Shown here in pieces: positions 1 to 10,464 of a DNA stretch of 64,000 nt. Position numbers and translations under genes: made by a program. The notes below the pieces were generated by a model that saw only the letters and a program-made list of their open reading frames with translations, did not search any database and had not been told where the DNA came from. The stretch is from Rhizopus arrhizus (taxonomy: Eukaryota > Mucoromycota > Mucoromycetes > Mucorales > Rhizopodaceae). The stretch covers positions 558,001-622,000 of the forward strand of contig JAKZZE010000010.1 in assembly GCA_024220505.1 (NCBI GenBank), given 5' to 3'. Numbering within the stretch: position 1 is the stretch's first letter; each line of letters starts with the position of its first letter.

Positions 1-207
1 GAACCTGGTTCATGAATCGCTGTGATTATATCGATCCTGCTTTAGCCTGGGTGGGCGCAAAAGAGAGTGGATTGGGATTTTCAATGAGTAAACAAGGCTT
101 TAGTCAATATACAAGGTAAAAAAAAAAAAAAAAAAAAAAAAGTTTTTGGAGCTAATAATAGTATTAATAGACCTAAGTCCTATCACCTTAAATTGTCGCA
201 GCAGTAA
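1..207 (+). CDS. Aldehyde dehydrogenase, C-terminal end (partial)
   Basis: This is the last part of an NAD(P)-dependent aldehyde dehydrogenase, cut by the window edge. Reading from base 3 gives a peptide with NRCDYIDPALAWVGAKESG, the conserved C-terminal stretch of the ALDH superfamily, followed by a short tail. A GT-AG intron runs from 116 to 170 and consists largely of an A-tract; the last exon (171-207) adds RPKSYHLKLSQQ and a TAA stop, which matches the family's usual PKS[FY]H ending. The catalytic cysteine and cofactor site lie outside the window, so substrate and subfamily cannot be judged. The gene is followed after about 115 bp by XRN1 on the same strand. Confidence 0.8.
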
Positions 208-321
208 CTTTTGCAAGCCTATTGGTTCAAACGTAACTCCTGTAAAAATAAAGCGACGCAGTTAAATTTTCCGTATTTCCTGTTTTTTTTTGCTTTTTCT
301 CTTGTTAACAAAGAAAATAAG

Positions 322-3300
322 ATGGGAATTCCCAAATTTTTCCGATGGATTAGGTACATTTTTGAACAAACAAATCTTTGCTATGTTTGCCATTAATATA
401 TCTATTTTTTTTGACAATCAGCGAACGCTACCCTATGTGTTCTGAACTCATTACTGACAAGGCCATTCCAGAATTTGGTTAGTTTATTATTACTATAAGT
501 CCTACCGTGTTTCTTAAACAATATGCATTTTTTTATTTACAAAAGACAATCTTTATTTGGACATGAATGGTATTGTTCACAATTGCTCTCACAATAACTC
601 TGATGATCCGCATTACAGAATTACTGAAGAACAAATCTGGCGAGGCATCTTTCAATACATGGACCACCTCTTTTCAAAAATCAAACCCAAAAAATTGTTT
701 TTCGTAGCTATTGATGGTGTGGCGCCTAGAGCCAAAATGAACCAGCAACGTTCTCGACGATTTCGTACGGCCAAGGATGCTGAAGACGCGCGGCAAAAGG
801 CGTTGGCTAAGGGCGAGGAATTACCTGATCAAGACCCATTTGATACCAATTGTATCACGCCTGGAACGGAGTTCATGATTAAACTCACACAGCAATTACG
901 TTATTTTATTTCAAAAAAGGTCTCTGAGGATGCAGACTGGCGTAATGTTCAAATTATCCTGTCAGGTCCTGAGGTACCTGGTGAAGGTGAACATAAAATT
1001 ATGGAATACATTCGTTTAGCTAAGGCTCAGCCGGATTATAACCCAAACACGAGACATTGTTTATATGGCTTGGATGCTGACTTGTTGATGTTGGGTTTAT
1101 TGAGCCATGATCCCCATTTTGCTTTACTACGTGAAGAAGTAACATTTGGTAGAAATCAAAAGAAGAAGATAGGGTAAGAAAGTGAAGGAAAGTAGGATGT
1201 GTGTTTTATTGACCTTTTTATTTTCATCTATAGTTTGGATAACCAAAACTTTTATCTATTACATTTATGTTTAATAAGAGAATATCTGGATATGGAATTC
1301 AGTTCATTGAAAACAACCCTACCCTTCCCATACGACTTTGAACGCGTTGTAGATGATTTTATTTTACTTGCGCTGTTCATTGGTAACGATTTCTTGCCTC
1401 ATTTACCCAACATTCATATCAACGAAGGCGCCTTGGGTCTTATGTTCAAGATCTATAAGGAGACATTACCCACCTGTGAAGGATATTTGCAAGACGGTGG
1501 TCGCGTAGATATGACAAGACTTCAAAAGGTACTAGACCAAATTTCAGCTGTGGTAGAAAAGGAAGCTTTTGAAGCAGAAGGCATCGACGCACTCTATCTT
1601 GCTGGTAAGCAACCAGATGGTGAACGCGCACGCGAGATTGTACATCAATTGGAACGCAAGAAGGCAAAAGAAAATAAAACAAGCATGACAGAACACCAAG
1701 CAGAAATTTTTAGAGCCGTCCGGGATTTCTTGACAGGTCCTCCTAAGCTCTTGGCCTCTGGTTCCGTCCTTCGCTTCTCTTTCCCTTTCAAGAATCGCGA
1801 TAAAAACTTTATAAAGAAATTGGCCAAGGAGCTCAATATGAGTCATATGGTGACGTGGCATCAAGCGCAAAAAATGACTGAACTTGAGCTCATCTTCTCG
1901 CATCAACTTGATGCTGATGATCAAACCTCTGATACAACGAGTGAAGAATCAGAGATAGATGAAGAGGCTATAGCCGCTCGAGATCGTGTATTGAAAAAGT
2001 ATGAGAATGCAGATATTGTGCCTGAAGACATTGACAGGGAACAGATTGAGAAGGAAGAGAAGGCGCAATTTGAGGCCGCCTTTGAGCAATGGAAGGCAGA
2101 ATATTATAAAGACAAGATGAATATCGATATTGGTGATTCTCAGCAAATGGAAAAACTAATAGGCTCCTATGTGATTGGTATTCAATGGGTTCTTCAGTAC
2201 TATTATAATGGTGTTGCCTCCTGGGGATGGTTTTATCCTTATCACTATGCCCCTAAAATTTCTGATCTTACCAACATTGTTCGTTTCCAAGACCACACCT
2301 TTACTCTTGGCCAACCCTTCAAACCCTATGAACAGCTCATGGGTGTCTTGCCCATGCTCAGTAAAAAGCTACTACCTGCTGCTTATCAGGAACTCATGAC
2401 AGATCCTAGCTCACCTATTATTGATTTTTACCCTACTGATTTCGATATGGACATGAACGGCAAGAAACAAAGTTGGGAAGCAATTGTGAAGATCCCTTTC
2501 ATTGATGAAAAGCGCTTGTTGGATGCCATGAAGTCACGAGAACATCGCTTGACTAAAGATGAACGCGAAATGGCTCGATTTGGTGAAAGTTACCGATTTG
2601 TATACGATGATTCTATTGCCAAGAAGGACCCCAAAGAGTGGCCGGTCTACAAGAGTCCTTTGCCTGGCAAGTTCCCAGATATCCGTCCTTGTTTTGTTCG
2701 AGAGACAGTTGATTGTCTTCCAGAGTTACCTAGCACTGGATTAAGAAAAGGTCTGTTACCAGGCGCCAAGACAGGCAAGGAAGCGCTTGCTGGTTTCCCT
2801 TCGCTCCACACTATCAATCATCAGTTTCACATTGCTAACCACAATGTTCGCGTGTTCCAACAGGACAGCTCCAATGAATCTGTTGTGGTCACCATCAAGG
2901 ATCGATTCAAAAATGCCAGCTTACATGAGCTTGCCAAGTTGTTTATTTATCGGTCTGTTTATGTTGGATACCCATATTTGAAACAAGCTGTTGTTGTTGG
3001 CGTCTCGAATGCAGAGTGCAAGTTACACGTGGTTTTGGATGCACAAGGCAAAAAACACTGCAAAGAACATCGTTGGGATGAACGGGAACGTGATGATTGG
3101 TATAACACTGTACAACGTCTCCAGCACCTTCGCAGCAAACGATTTGGTCTTTTGGTTGGTGAAACGGAGATTGTGGCTCATGTGTGTCTCTTGACAGGCA
3201 TGCATCAAACTGAAGAAGGAGCGATGGTTAAGCAGTATGCACACCCTAGTTTGGCTGAAGCAATTCCATTCCAGACGATTGTGATCAAGGTAGCCAATCC

Positions 3301-4432
3301 AGACCCTCGATTTACAGAGTTACCAGCTCCTCCTGTTGAGCAGAGTTACCCTGTGGGTACAGCTTGCTTTTTGAGCGACGGTAAATTTATTGGTACCCAA
3401 ACCAAGGTCATTGGCTATACTCGAGGCAATATCGATGTCGAGATGGAGGTCTACCGCGACAAGACGCTTGAGTCCAAACCCGAATTTGGACATGCGGTTG
3501 CAAAGAAACAAGAGAGAGAGGTCAATTATCTTCCTGGTCATGTCGTGGCTCGTGAATGCAACGTGTCTTCCTTGACACTATCCAAATTAACCTCTTCTCT
3601 GGTCGTCATTGAACGCTCTGGACAGAAATTGAATATTGGTTTGAACTTGAAGTTTGAGTCTCGAGGAGAAAAGGTACCTGGCTATACGCGCAAGAACCCT
3701 GAGGCTGGTTACTGGGAGTACTCGACCCTGGCTGTTCAGTTGATTCGTGAATACATTACAGCTTTCCCAGAGTTTATTGAAATGTTGAATGGTAGAAAGA
3801 ATAGTTCGATGATGGATGTTTCTGATTTTGGATGGACATCAGAAGGACAAAAGTATCTTCATGCTATGAAGGATTGGATCAAGTCAAGGAAGGTGCATGA
3901 TTTGCCTCGCGCTCCTAATGAAGCACAAGAATTATATGATGTAAAGTAGCTTTTTTTTTTCTTTTTTTCCTTAGATTTCTCAATATTTGTTTTTATTTTA
4001 TTAGGGATATGTCCAACTGGTTGAAAAGGCTGCAAAGAAATTCCAAGAACAGTGGGATGCTGAACCAAAGAAGACTATTATTATCAAAAACATTCCTCGC
4101 AAGAGTTTGCTACGACCTTCTGACGCACCTTTTAAATTGGATAATCAAACATTCACTTTAGGTGATCGAGTTGTTTATGTATCTGATACAGGTATTGTCC
4201 CTCTCGGTCTCAAGGGTACAATTGTTGCTCTTTCTGAAAAGATTATTGATGTTTTATTCGATAAACCTTTTTTGGGTGGAACAACATTGAATGGAAGGTA
4301 TATAAAGAAAAAAGAAAAAAAAAAGCAACAGACATCTTAAATAACTTTGTGTGTAGATGTCAAGAATTAAGAGGTGCAGCACTTTCATCCTGGCAGGTTA
4401 TCAAGTTTAGTGTTTCTCATGAAAGAAGATAA
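322..4432 (+). CDS. XRN1: 5'-3' exoribonuclease 1 (XRN1/Kem1)
   Basis: Cytoplasmic 5'-3' exoribonuclease that degrades decapped mRNA in P-bodies. I join six exons: 322-353, 422-477, 546-1173, 1234-3940, 4005-4297 and 4357-4432; all junctions are GT-AG and in phase, giving 1263 residues. The start MGIPKFFRWISERYP is the Xrn1 signature (nuclear Rat1/Xrn2 begins MGVPxxFRWL). Acidic active-site motifs are visible: DMNGIVH, GEGEHKIMEYIR, LDADLLMLGLL and IGNDFLPHLP. Exon 4 carries the linker, PAZ/Tudor-like and SH3-like parts; the final exons add a KOW-like segment (LGDRVVYVSDTG). Length is near fission yeast Exo2 and shorter than budding yeast or human Xrn1, so the unstructured C-tail is short. 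It converges on the uL29m gene with 143 bp between stops. Confidence 0.95.
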
Positions 4433-4575
4433 AAAACAAAAAAATTTACATCTTGTAATGATTTCCTTTTTGTTTATAGAACTTGTATTTACTAGTAATA
4501 AAGAGGGGAGATAGATTGTTTGATGATAATTTACACTAAAGAAAAAAAACAATTTTATTATGCAATAAGAGTTGG

Positions 4576-5057
4576 TTACAATTGTTTTGCTGTTTGTTCA
4601 GCCATCAATTTTTCGTATTCTCTTTGTCTTTCATATAGGACACATTTAATTCTTGCCATTGATTTTTGACACTTTTTCATACGTCCTTGATTGCTCCAAA
4701 CTTGGCTTGGTATATTCAAACGATTCGCCTCATGCTTTTGGGTTGCAAGTAAATTACGTTCCTTCAACAAGACATACCATAATTTATGAAGGTCCTCAAA
4801 TGACTTTTGACGAAGTTCCTTTGCTTTCCAAGCACGTCCTGGATTTGCTTTTAATTTTTTTTTTTTTTCTATCAACTTCTTTAAATATTACCTGTCCAGA
4901 TCTGTTCCGGTAATGCTTGGCTGTTTTCAAAGAATTGATATAAACCTTTAGGCTTGGTAGATGTTGTTGTTTCTGCAAATACAGATGCAGATGTTGTGAA
5001 TGAGCGAAGGGGTGCTTTAGATAAAGTTGCTGTAGTGAATCTTTGTAATAAGGACAT
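4576..5057 (-). CDS. MRPL47: Mitochondrial large-subunit ribosomal protein uL29m (MRPL47/Mrpl4)
   Basis: Protein of the mitochondrial large ribosomal subunit, near the tunnel exit. Two exons (4892-5057 and 4576-4847 on the minus strand) are separated by a 44-nt intron and give 145 residues. The N-terminus [20 protein letters not shown] is rich in Ser/Thr/Arg and lacks acids, as expected of a mitochondrial targeting signal. The mature part has the MRP-L47 hallmark [20 protein letters not shown] followed by [18 protein letters not shown], then a basic helix. The start is the first ATG ahead of the presequence. The protein is shorter than human MRPL47, consistent with small fungal orthologues. 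Confidence 0.92.
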
Positions 5058-6174
5058 TATGTAAAGATAAAGAGAGATATTTTTGACTGACAGGGACCTC
5101 TTTTTTTTTTTTACAAGCCTCCTTTTCTTTTTCCGCTAACAAAACGGGACTTTAAAAAATTACTAGATTTAGAAATCTGCAAGAGACCGACATCCAGTTG
5201 TTTAATATCACTGACAGTAGCGCAAAAAAAGTGAGAATAGATCCGGTTGGAGTCTGATTGATTGAACGAGGCCAATCAGCCAGAATATAAGCATTTGAAC
5301 TCTTGTAAACATTCAATCATGTATTATTTCTTCATGGTTTGTCAATTTGATTTACCAGCATGTTTATATCTTCATACATGTACTCTTACCCAAATCTCAA
5401 CCAATAATCACTCGGCACTCTTTTGCCACTACTGTCTTTTCCCCTTTGACCTTTTATTATACTCTTCCTCAATCCATTCTATCGCTTTATTTAGCAGTCG
5501 AGAAAATTATTTTTCAGTTTCTCAAGGAATGATTATATCGAGAATAGGTCCATGTTCTTCTATTCGGTACAAACTTTATGTTGGCATATTTGTATAAGTT
5601 TACATATTTCTTTATGGCACACACACTCTCTACATATTTTCATAGCACAAGTTCATGCTTTTTCTAATAAGGCTACAAAATTCAACCAATAAAATAATTT
5701 GTGTTCCTTCTATGCCATCATGATTAAAGTTGAGTACAACAGCAATTAGGTTATGGTTAACCGCGAAAAAAAAAGCAGCATGATTATTCAGGAACACATG
5801 GAATTTATTATTTTTACATGTTTACATCTGTGTTTAATGGGGGGGGGGTTTTTTTTTGTCTGTCAATGATTTTAACTGGTTAAAGAGAGGGATGATGAAA
5901 AAAAACGTATTTGTTTAAGAAACAGATGTGTTTAGATGCGGTAATTCATATTTCTTTAATGCATAATATTCTAGACCTTGGAACGTGTTTATGAATATTA
6001 GCTCAATAAATAAATGGTCATAATTTACATAAAAGTATAAAAAGTGGAACAACTTGTTCTGAATGTAACGTATTTTATTCCTAAATTGGAATAGACTGTA
6101 TCTGAAGTGATGATGGTTATAAACAATTTGTCATACAACCAATGATTCACAAGTCTATAAATAGTCGATAAACT
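5058..6174. other. Intergenic, no gene seen
   Basis: AT-rich stretch between the uL29m start and the inverted-repeat cassette. It probably includes the uL29m promoter just above 5057, with a T-tract at 5100-5112. An open frame at 5262-5597 has no recognisable domain or coding character. A G9/T8 homopolymer junction lies near 5840-5857. Confidence 0.5.
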
Positions 6175-6176
6175 TA

Positions 6177-6307
6177 CAGTGCTTCCACTCTCAATTTACC
6201 GATTTTTTGAAAACTCCGCCCATTTTTTTTGAATACAATTGCTCACCTGTGTGAGGTTAAGTTGTCCAGAAAAAAAAGGCTAGTTTGACGAGATGTTTGA
6301 AGTTAAT
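6177..6307 (+). repeat. Left terminal inverted repeat of outer element
   Basis: Matches the reverse complement of 9791-9921 with only a few mismatches, including a shared internal stretch reading GGCTAGTTTGACGAGATG. An AACTCCGCCC block near 6212 is conserved in both arms. Confidence 0.85.
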
Positions 6308-7010
6308 TTGACCAGCTTTTTGAAAATAAATTAACCGTTTTTTTTTTTTACAAATAAGTTGATTAATTTCTGGTCAAATCAATTACAAAGATCCTTTATT
6401 TAAGCAATTATGGAAGCAATTGATAGAATGTTGAATGAAGTACTGCAAATGCTCGACAGTGTTTAGAATACAATAACAATATACAATAAGAACTTGATAT
6501 ATTTTATTGCACAGTTTAACGGTTTTAAAAAAAAGGCGAAGAGTTTAAACACAAGATTTAAAAATAACACTGATGAGGGTCATCAGTGCTATTCAAAATC
6601 GTTTAATATATTTACTCCAGCTACTCTACAAATATACGTAGATGTGCTTTAATATCATAGCTCAAGAAGGATGCGTAGATCATTGCTTCCAATTTCAAAC
6701 AAGGTTAATTTTCGGTACTTTTTTTAATATTTATTATATAAAGCATGAAAGGGATTTCGCTGTGTTTGTTTGTAAAAGGGTTGGTACAGCACATGGGACA
6801 GAATATCGGCTATTAATATCCTTTAATTTTTTTGTTTTTACTGGGAGAGTAATACATATTTAATGGCTCCTTTGTGGGTACTCTTTCAGGGGTGAGGCAT
6901 ATAGGAGTAGATGGGTGGCTGATATCAACTGTCTCGTACTTACGCTTCTCTTTGAAGACACCAAGGGCTAGCCTTTGGCTTTGGTGTAATATATACTGAC
7001 GCCATTAATA

Positions 7011-8625
7011 CACTATTTCCAGAAATCAAAGTCGCATTTTGTAAAGTTTTATAATACAATTTATATGTAGTTGCGACAAATCATGGTGATTTTAATTTCT
7101 GGGAATAGTGTACAATAATTTAATGGTGGCGCGAAAATCTTTGAGCTCGATGAGACTGACAGGAAAATGAATAGAGCCGATTTGATGAACAAGGTGTACA
7201 TTCTCAAAGAGCTTTAAGCCAGCGACATATCCATCAGTACCCCAAAAATCCATATAAATCAAGTAAATGTCATCTGCATTTGTTCTGGCTATCAAATCAT
7301 TCAGGATAGCGCCATTGATACGGATATTTTTCGATTGTTGGAATGTTAAGAGTCCCGTCTTTGCGGTTTGTCTCTTAAATTCAATACAGCAGTATTCATT
7401 GCGAATACCGTAGCAAGAATTATGAATGAGTACATCTATTCTGCAGCCGAAATCAGAGGTGGAGTGACTATTAGCAGCAGCAGAGAGTCGAACAATGAAT
7501 CAATCAATTCGGATGTCACGGTGTTTTGAAATCCTTTCTTTTGATCATCCATGTGATCCTTCATTGTGTCCAGCTGTTGCTCAGTAAACAGTTTAGAGAG
7601 TCGAGCTTCGAAAGCAGAATGCATGAAATTGATAGTGGAAGAGACAGCTAGTTTCCAGAACTCCAGGTCAGCACTACTGACTTTCTTTACTCTGCTGATG
7701 TCCGATGCCTCTTGTAATAGTAAGTGAGCAAGATTTTGTTTGTCTTGAGCGATATAAGTAATAGGATTATAAGGTTTTCCATTCAGCTTATTTATCAGTG
7801 ATTCCATAAGTCGTCCACGAATACCTGTGTATGAAAATATTGAGTGGTAAATATCTTTAGTTAGATATTTTTTATACCTTCTTCATCTTGTTCTTCTGCC
7901 TCTTGTTCGTCTTCATCCTGTTGGTCTTCGTCTTCATCGTATTGGCCTTCATCCTCGCCTTCAGCTTGTTCACCTTCGCTTTCGCTTTCGCTTTCGTCTG
8001 ACTCATTGTTATCTAATGGATTGATATTTGTTGAATCACGCAAGGCTTTGTTTGATTTGAGGACATATGCAGTGGAAGTTTTGTAAGAGTCTGCTTTAAT
8101 AACCTGATCTGCGGTTCTCTTTATGTCGTTTGCAACGTTAATCGTTGGGTAAATAATTGTTTTTTAAACACTGACTTGGGCACAAACGATGGTGTAGATC
8201 CCCTTAAAGGTAATCGTAGTCCTCTTGAGTCTGTAAATTTAGAAGCAAGCTCAGTAAAATGTGTTTTACATTCTGTACTATCTACTTACTTCTTTTGTAG
8301 GTTAGCCGTTGGACGAGTATTTCTAGCTGTTTTATTATACTTGTTGATCCATAGTGTCATCAACTTGAACGCGTTCGTTGAGTTAGTCCTGGTGGATAAG
8401 TTGATGATTTTTTGCTCATTCTTTCCAACAAAATCATTAAAGTTTGGAGACTTGGTATCTAGCAAATATGTACTGATGATGGCTTCCATTAGGCTGTGCT
8501 TACTCTTGCAAAGAGGTTGGAATTACATCTTTTCCAGAAATTAAAGCTGCCGTAACTTGTCACAATTACATATAAATTGTATCATAAAACTTTACAAAAT
8601 GCGACTTTGATTTCTGGAAATAGTG
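7011..8625. mobile_element. Inner nested element with inverted repeats, 1615 bp, TA-flanked
   Basis: Ends read CACTATTTCCAGAAATCAAA on the left and its exact reverse complement on the right (TTTGATTTCTGGAAATAGTG, ending 8625). The arms stay alike for roughly 90 bp (7011-7102 and 8533-8625), and each arm carries a second inverted copy of the tip motif (7097-7113; 8533-8543). TA lies outside both ends (7009-7010 and 8626-8627). The interior is almost entirely one minus-strand gene with a candidate PD-(D/E)XK nuclease motif; no DDE transposase is seen. Compact size, TA flanks and one gene suggest an autonomous element with an unfamiliar transposase, or a captured gene. Confidence 0.75.
7092..8489 (-). 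pseudogene. Multi-exon gene of the inner element, candidate PD-(D/E)XK nuclease, one frameshift
   Basis: Predicted minus-strand exons are 8290-8489, 8170-8230, 7878-8118 and from 7825 down; junctions are GT-AG and in phase. Order along the protein: a helical N-part (MEAIISTYLLDTKSPNF), a strongly acidic Asp/Glu/Gln tract of about 45 residues (7878-8010), a helical middle part, then CRIDVLIHN followed 14 residues later by CIEFKRQ, and a C-part (GTDGYVAGLKLFE). The D...E-x-K spacing fits the PD-(D/E)XK nuclease core. A one-base frameshift is needed inside a CTG/TCTC repeat near 7471-7490 to join the middle part to the nuclease part. The stop codon lies inside the left inverted repeat. The family resembles hypothetical proteins repeated in Mucorales genomes, from memory; function is inference. 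Confidence 0.55.
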
Positions 8626-8628
8626 TAC

Positions 8629-9330
8629 TTATTCCACGGCCAACACCACCGTATTACTCCAACCCTTGCCTTTCTCGACATTAAATCGGCATACGATACA
8701 GTTGATCGCGACCATATTTGGCAAACACTCCAACCTTTGGTATCACCACCATTACTTGCTCTTCTACGCAACCTCTTTGACAAAGTAAATATTGAAGTCC
8801 TTCTGTCGAATGCTACTTCTTACCGATTTTCGCCTGCCACTGGAGTACTGCAAGATTTTATTCTTTCACCATTTCTGCATTCCATCTACATCAATCAACT
8901 ACCAGCATTACTGTGTACCCAACCTATCGAGGAAGTCCCTTCAACCGACAACCGTCGCTTTGCTCAATCTATCAACTGCCTCTTGTATGCTGATGATGTG
9001 GTCCTAATAGCTGCTCCTCAAGATCTCGCTATACTTTTACAGCAATGCGAAGACCATAGCCACCGTTTAGGTTATCGATGGAATCCTTTGAAATGTGCCA
9101 TCCTAGCTCCTTCCTCGGATACGTAAGCATATTCCTTGTATGGTACCACAATCCCGCGTCAAGGCATCTTCTCCTACTTAGGCATCCCCATTAATCCTGG
9201 TGGTTATTTGAATACCGCTCAGCTTATCCAAGATAATGTGAACAAGCCCTCCAGACCATGAATCAAATGACAACAATTGGTGTTAACAATAAAGTCTTTG
9301 ACCGTCTTCTCTCTGTAGTATTTGAAGATA
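8629..9330 (+). pseudogene. LINE (non-LTR) reverse transcriptase fragment
   Basis: The open frame to 9126 carries the palm of a non-LTR reverse transcriptase: AFLDIKSAYDTVDRDHIW (motif A), GVLQDFILSPFLHSIYIN (motif B, with the usual QGS changed to QDF) and LLYADDVVLIA (catalytic YADD). Reading continues with breaks to about 9330 (FSYLGIPINPGGYLNTAQL). Fingers, endonuclease and 3' tail are missing, so this is a dead fragment. The inner element sits directly at its 5' edge, so the upstream part may have been lost or displaced by that insertion. Confidence 0.85.
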
Positions 9331-9790
9331 CATTTTCTTTTTCCTCTCCCCTTCTTTCTCTTTTTTCCCTTTTGACTAGCAAAAGGTTTTTAGTTTCTTT
9401 TATACTCCCCCTTTGATCTGACCCGAGCAATCCAATATTCATATTATTATGTACTCACATGGGTTATTGCGAAATAATAAGAATAAAAAAAAATCTAATC
9501 GTACTTACTCCACGCATTTTAAGCGGTCCTTCAAATGAATAATAGCCTGCGTCATTATAAAAAACAAGGCTGTTGAAATTCACAGAATTTTTATTACTTT
9601 AAATGAATGAACTGATTCAAGGAAAAGACGTATTAACATATTATTAACAGTCTCATTTCATAAAGTATAAATACTAGCTGTTTAATAAAGTGAGAAAGGT
9701 GGCGTCTTTCAGTTTCAATTTATTTGTTTTGTCTTGTTTTTATACTTTATTTTCTGTTGTGTTTACTTTTCTACATCAGCCTTATTTGAA

Positions 9791-9921
9791 TTAACTTCAA
9801 ACATCTCGTCAAACTAGCCTTTTTTTTTCTGGACAACTTAACCTCACACAGGTGAGCAATTGTATTCAAAAAAAATGGGCGGAGTTTTCAGAAAATCGGT
9901 AAATTGAGAATGGAAGCACAG
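9791..9921 (-). repeat. Right terminal inverted repeat of outer element
   Basis: Reverse complement of 6177-6307; ends GGAAGCACAG followed by TA. The stretch 9331-9790 just inside is AT-rich with no gene seen. Confidence 0.85.
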
Positions 9922-10102
9922 TACTTCTTAGAAGATGCTTTAAAAGGAAAAAATCAATCAATAGCTAAATTATAGTTTATTTACCAATCAAACAGATATT
10001 ATTTTACCTTTTTTTTATTTTGATCTATGATGTCATATTATTCAGTGTTATAAAAATAAAATAAAATTTTTAATACTTTTTTTTTTTTTATCTTCTTCTT
10101 TC

Positions 10103-10288
10103 ATGGCCTCATTACAATCTTCAATCAATCTTTATTCTACATCTTATCACATTAATAATAATAATAATCCTACTACTATGACAAGAGAAGATTTATTATT
10201 ACTTGCTCAAACAGAATATGCTAGACAATTGTGTAAATATACCAAAGCTCAATTAGAAAAGAATACAAAGGCCAACAAGGACAATTAA
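10103..10288 (+). CDS. Small hypothetical protein, 61 aa
   Basis: A short single-exon frame starting with the first ATG after a T-tract leader (10081-10090). The protein is hydrophilic and has an Asn run (HINNNNNPT) and a helical, charged second half (TREDLLLLAQTEYARQLCKY, then a Lys-rich tail). A second ATG sits at residue 26 and could equally be the start. No domain is recognised. The leader T-tract and the position on the same strand 177 bp before the RhoGAP gene favour a real gene, but chance cannot be excluded at this length. Confidence 0.4.
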   Translation: MASLQSSINLYSTSYHINNNNNPTTMTREDLLLLAQTEYARQLCKYTKAQLEKNTKANKDN

Positions 10289-10464
10289 AGCATACATCAT
10301 ACATCATCTATAATACATCTTGTTCATTTCGTTGTACAATCAATTACCAGTTGTAAATAATTTCAATTTTGTTGCACAAGACAAATAAACTATATAATTC
10401 ATTTTATAACCTCTTTTTTTTTCTTTTTTTTTTTTTTTTTTTTTTTTGCTTTCTTTTTATTTCT

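Larger units (their letters stand above)
6177..9921. mobile_element. Outer inverted-repeat element, about 3.7 kb, TA-flanked
   Basis: The segment is bounded by nearly perfect 131-bp inverted repeats, 6177-6307 and 9791-9921, that begin CAGTGCTTCCACTCTC and CTGTGCTTCCATTCTC. TA dinucleotides sit directly outside both ends (6175-6176 and 9922-9923), as for Tc1/mariner-type target duplication. Inside there is no recognisable transposase for these ends: only a nested TA-flanked element (7011-8625), a LINE reverse-transcriptase fragment and AT-rich filler. It therefore looks like a non-autonomous element that took up other repeats. The superfamily is unknown; the TA flanks alone do not settle it. 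Confidence 0.75.

Noticed and set aside
5262..5597. 111-codon open frame on the plus strand.
   Set aside because: No domain, many Cys/Leu/Ser in AT-rich DNA, and an overlapping frame equally long; looks random.
8176..8544. 122-codon plus-strand frame inside the inner element.
   Set aside because: It is antisense to better-supported minus-strand exons with consistent splice sites and has no domain.
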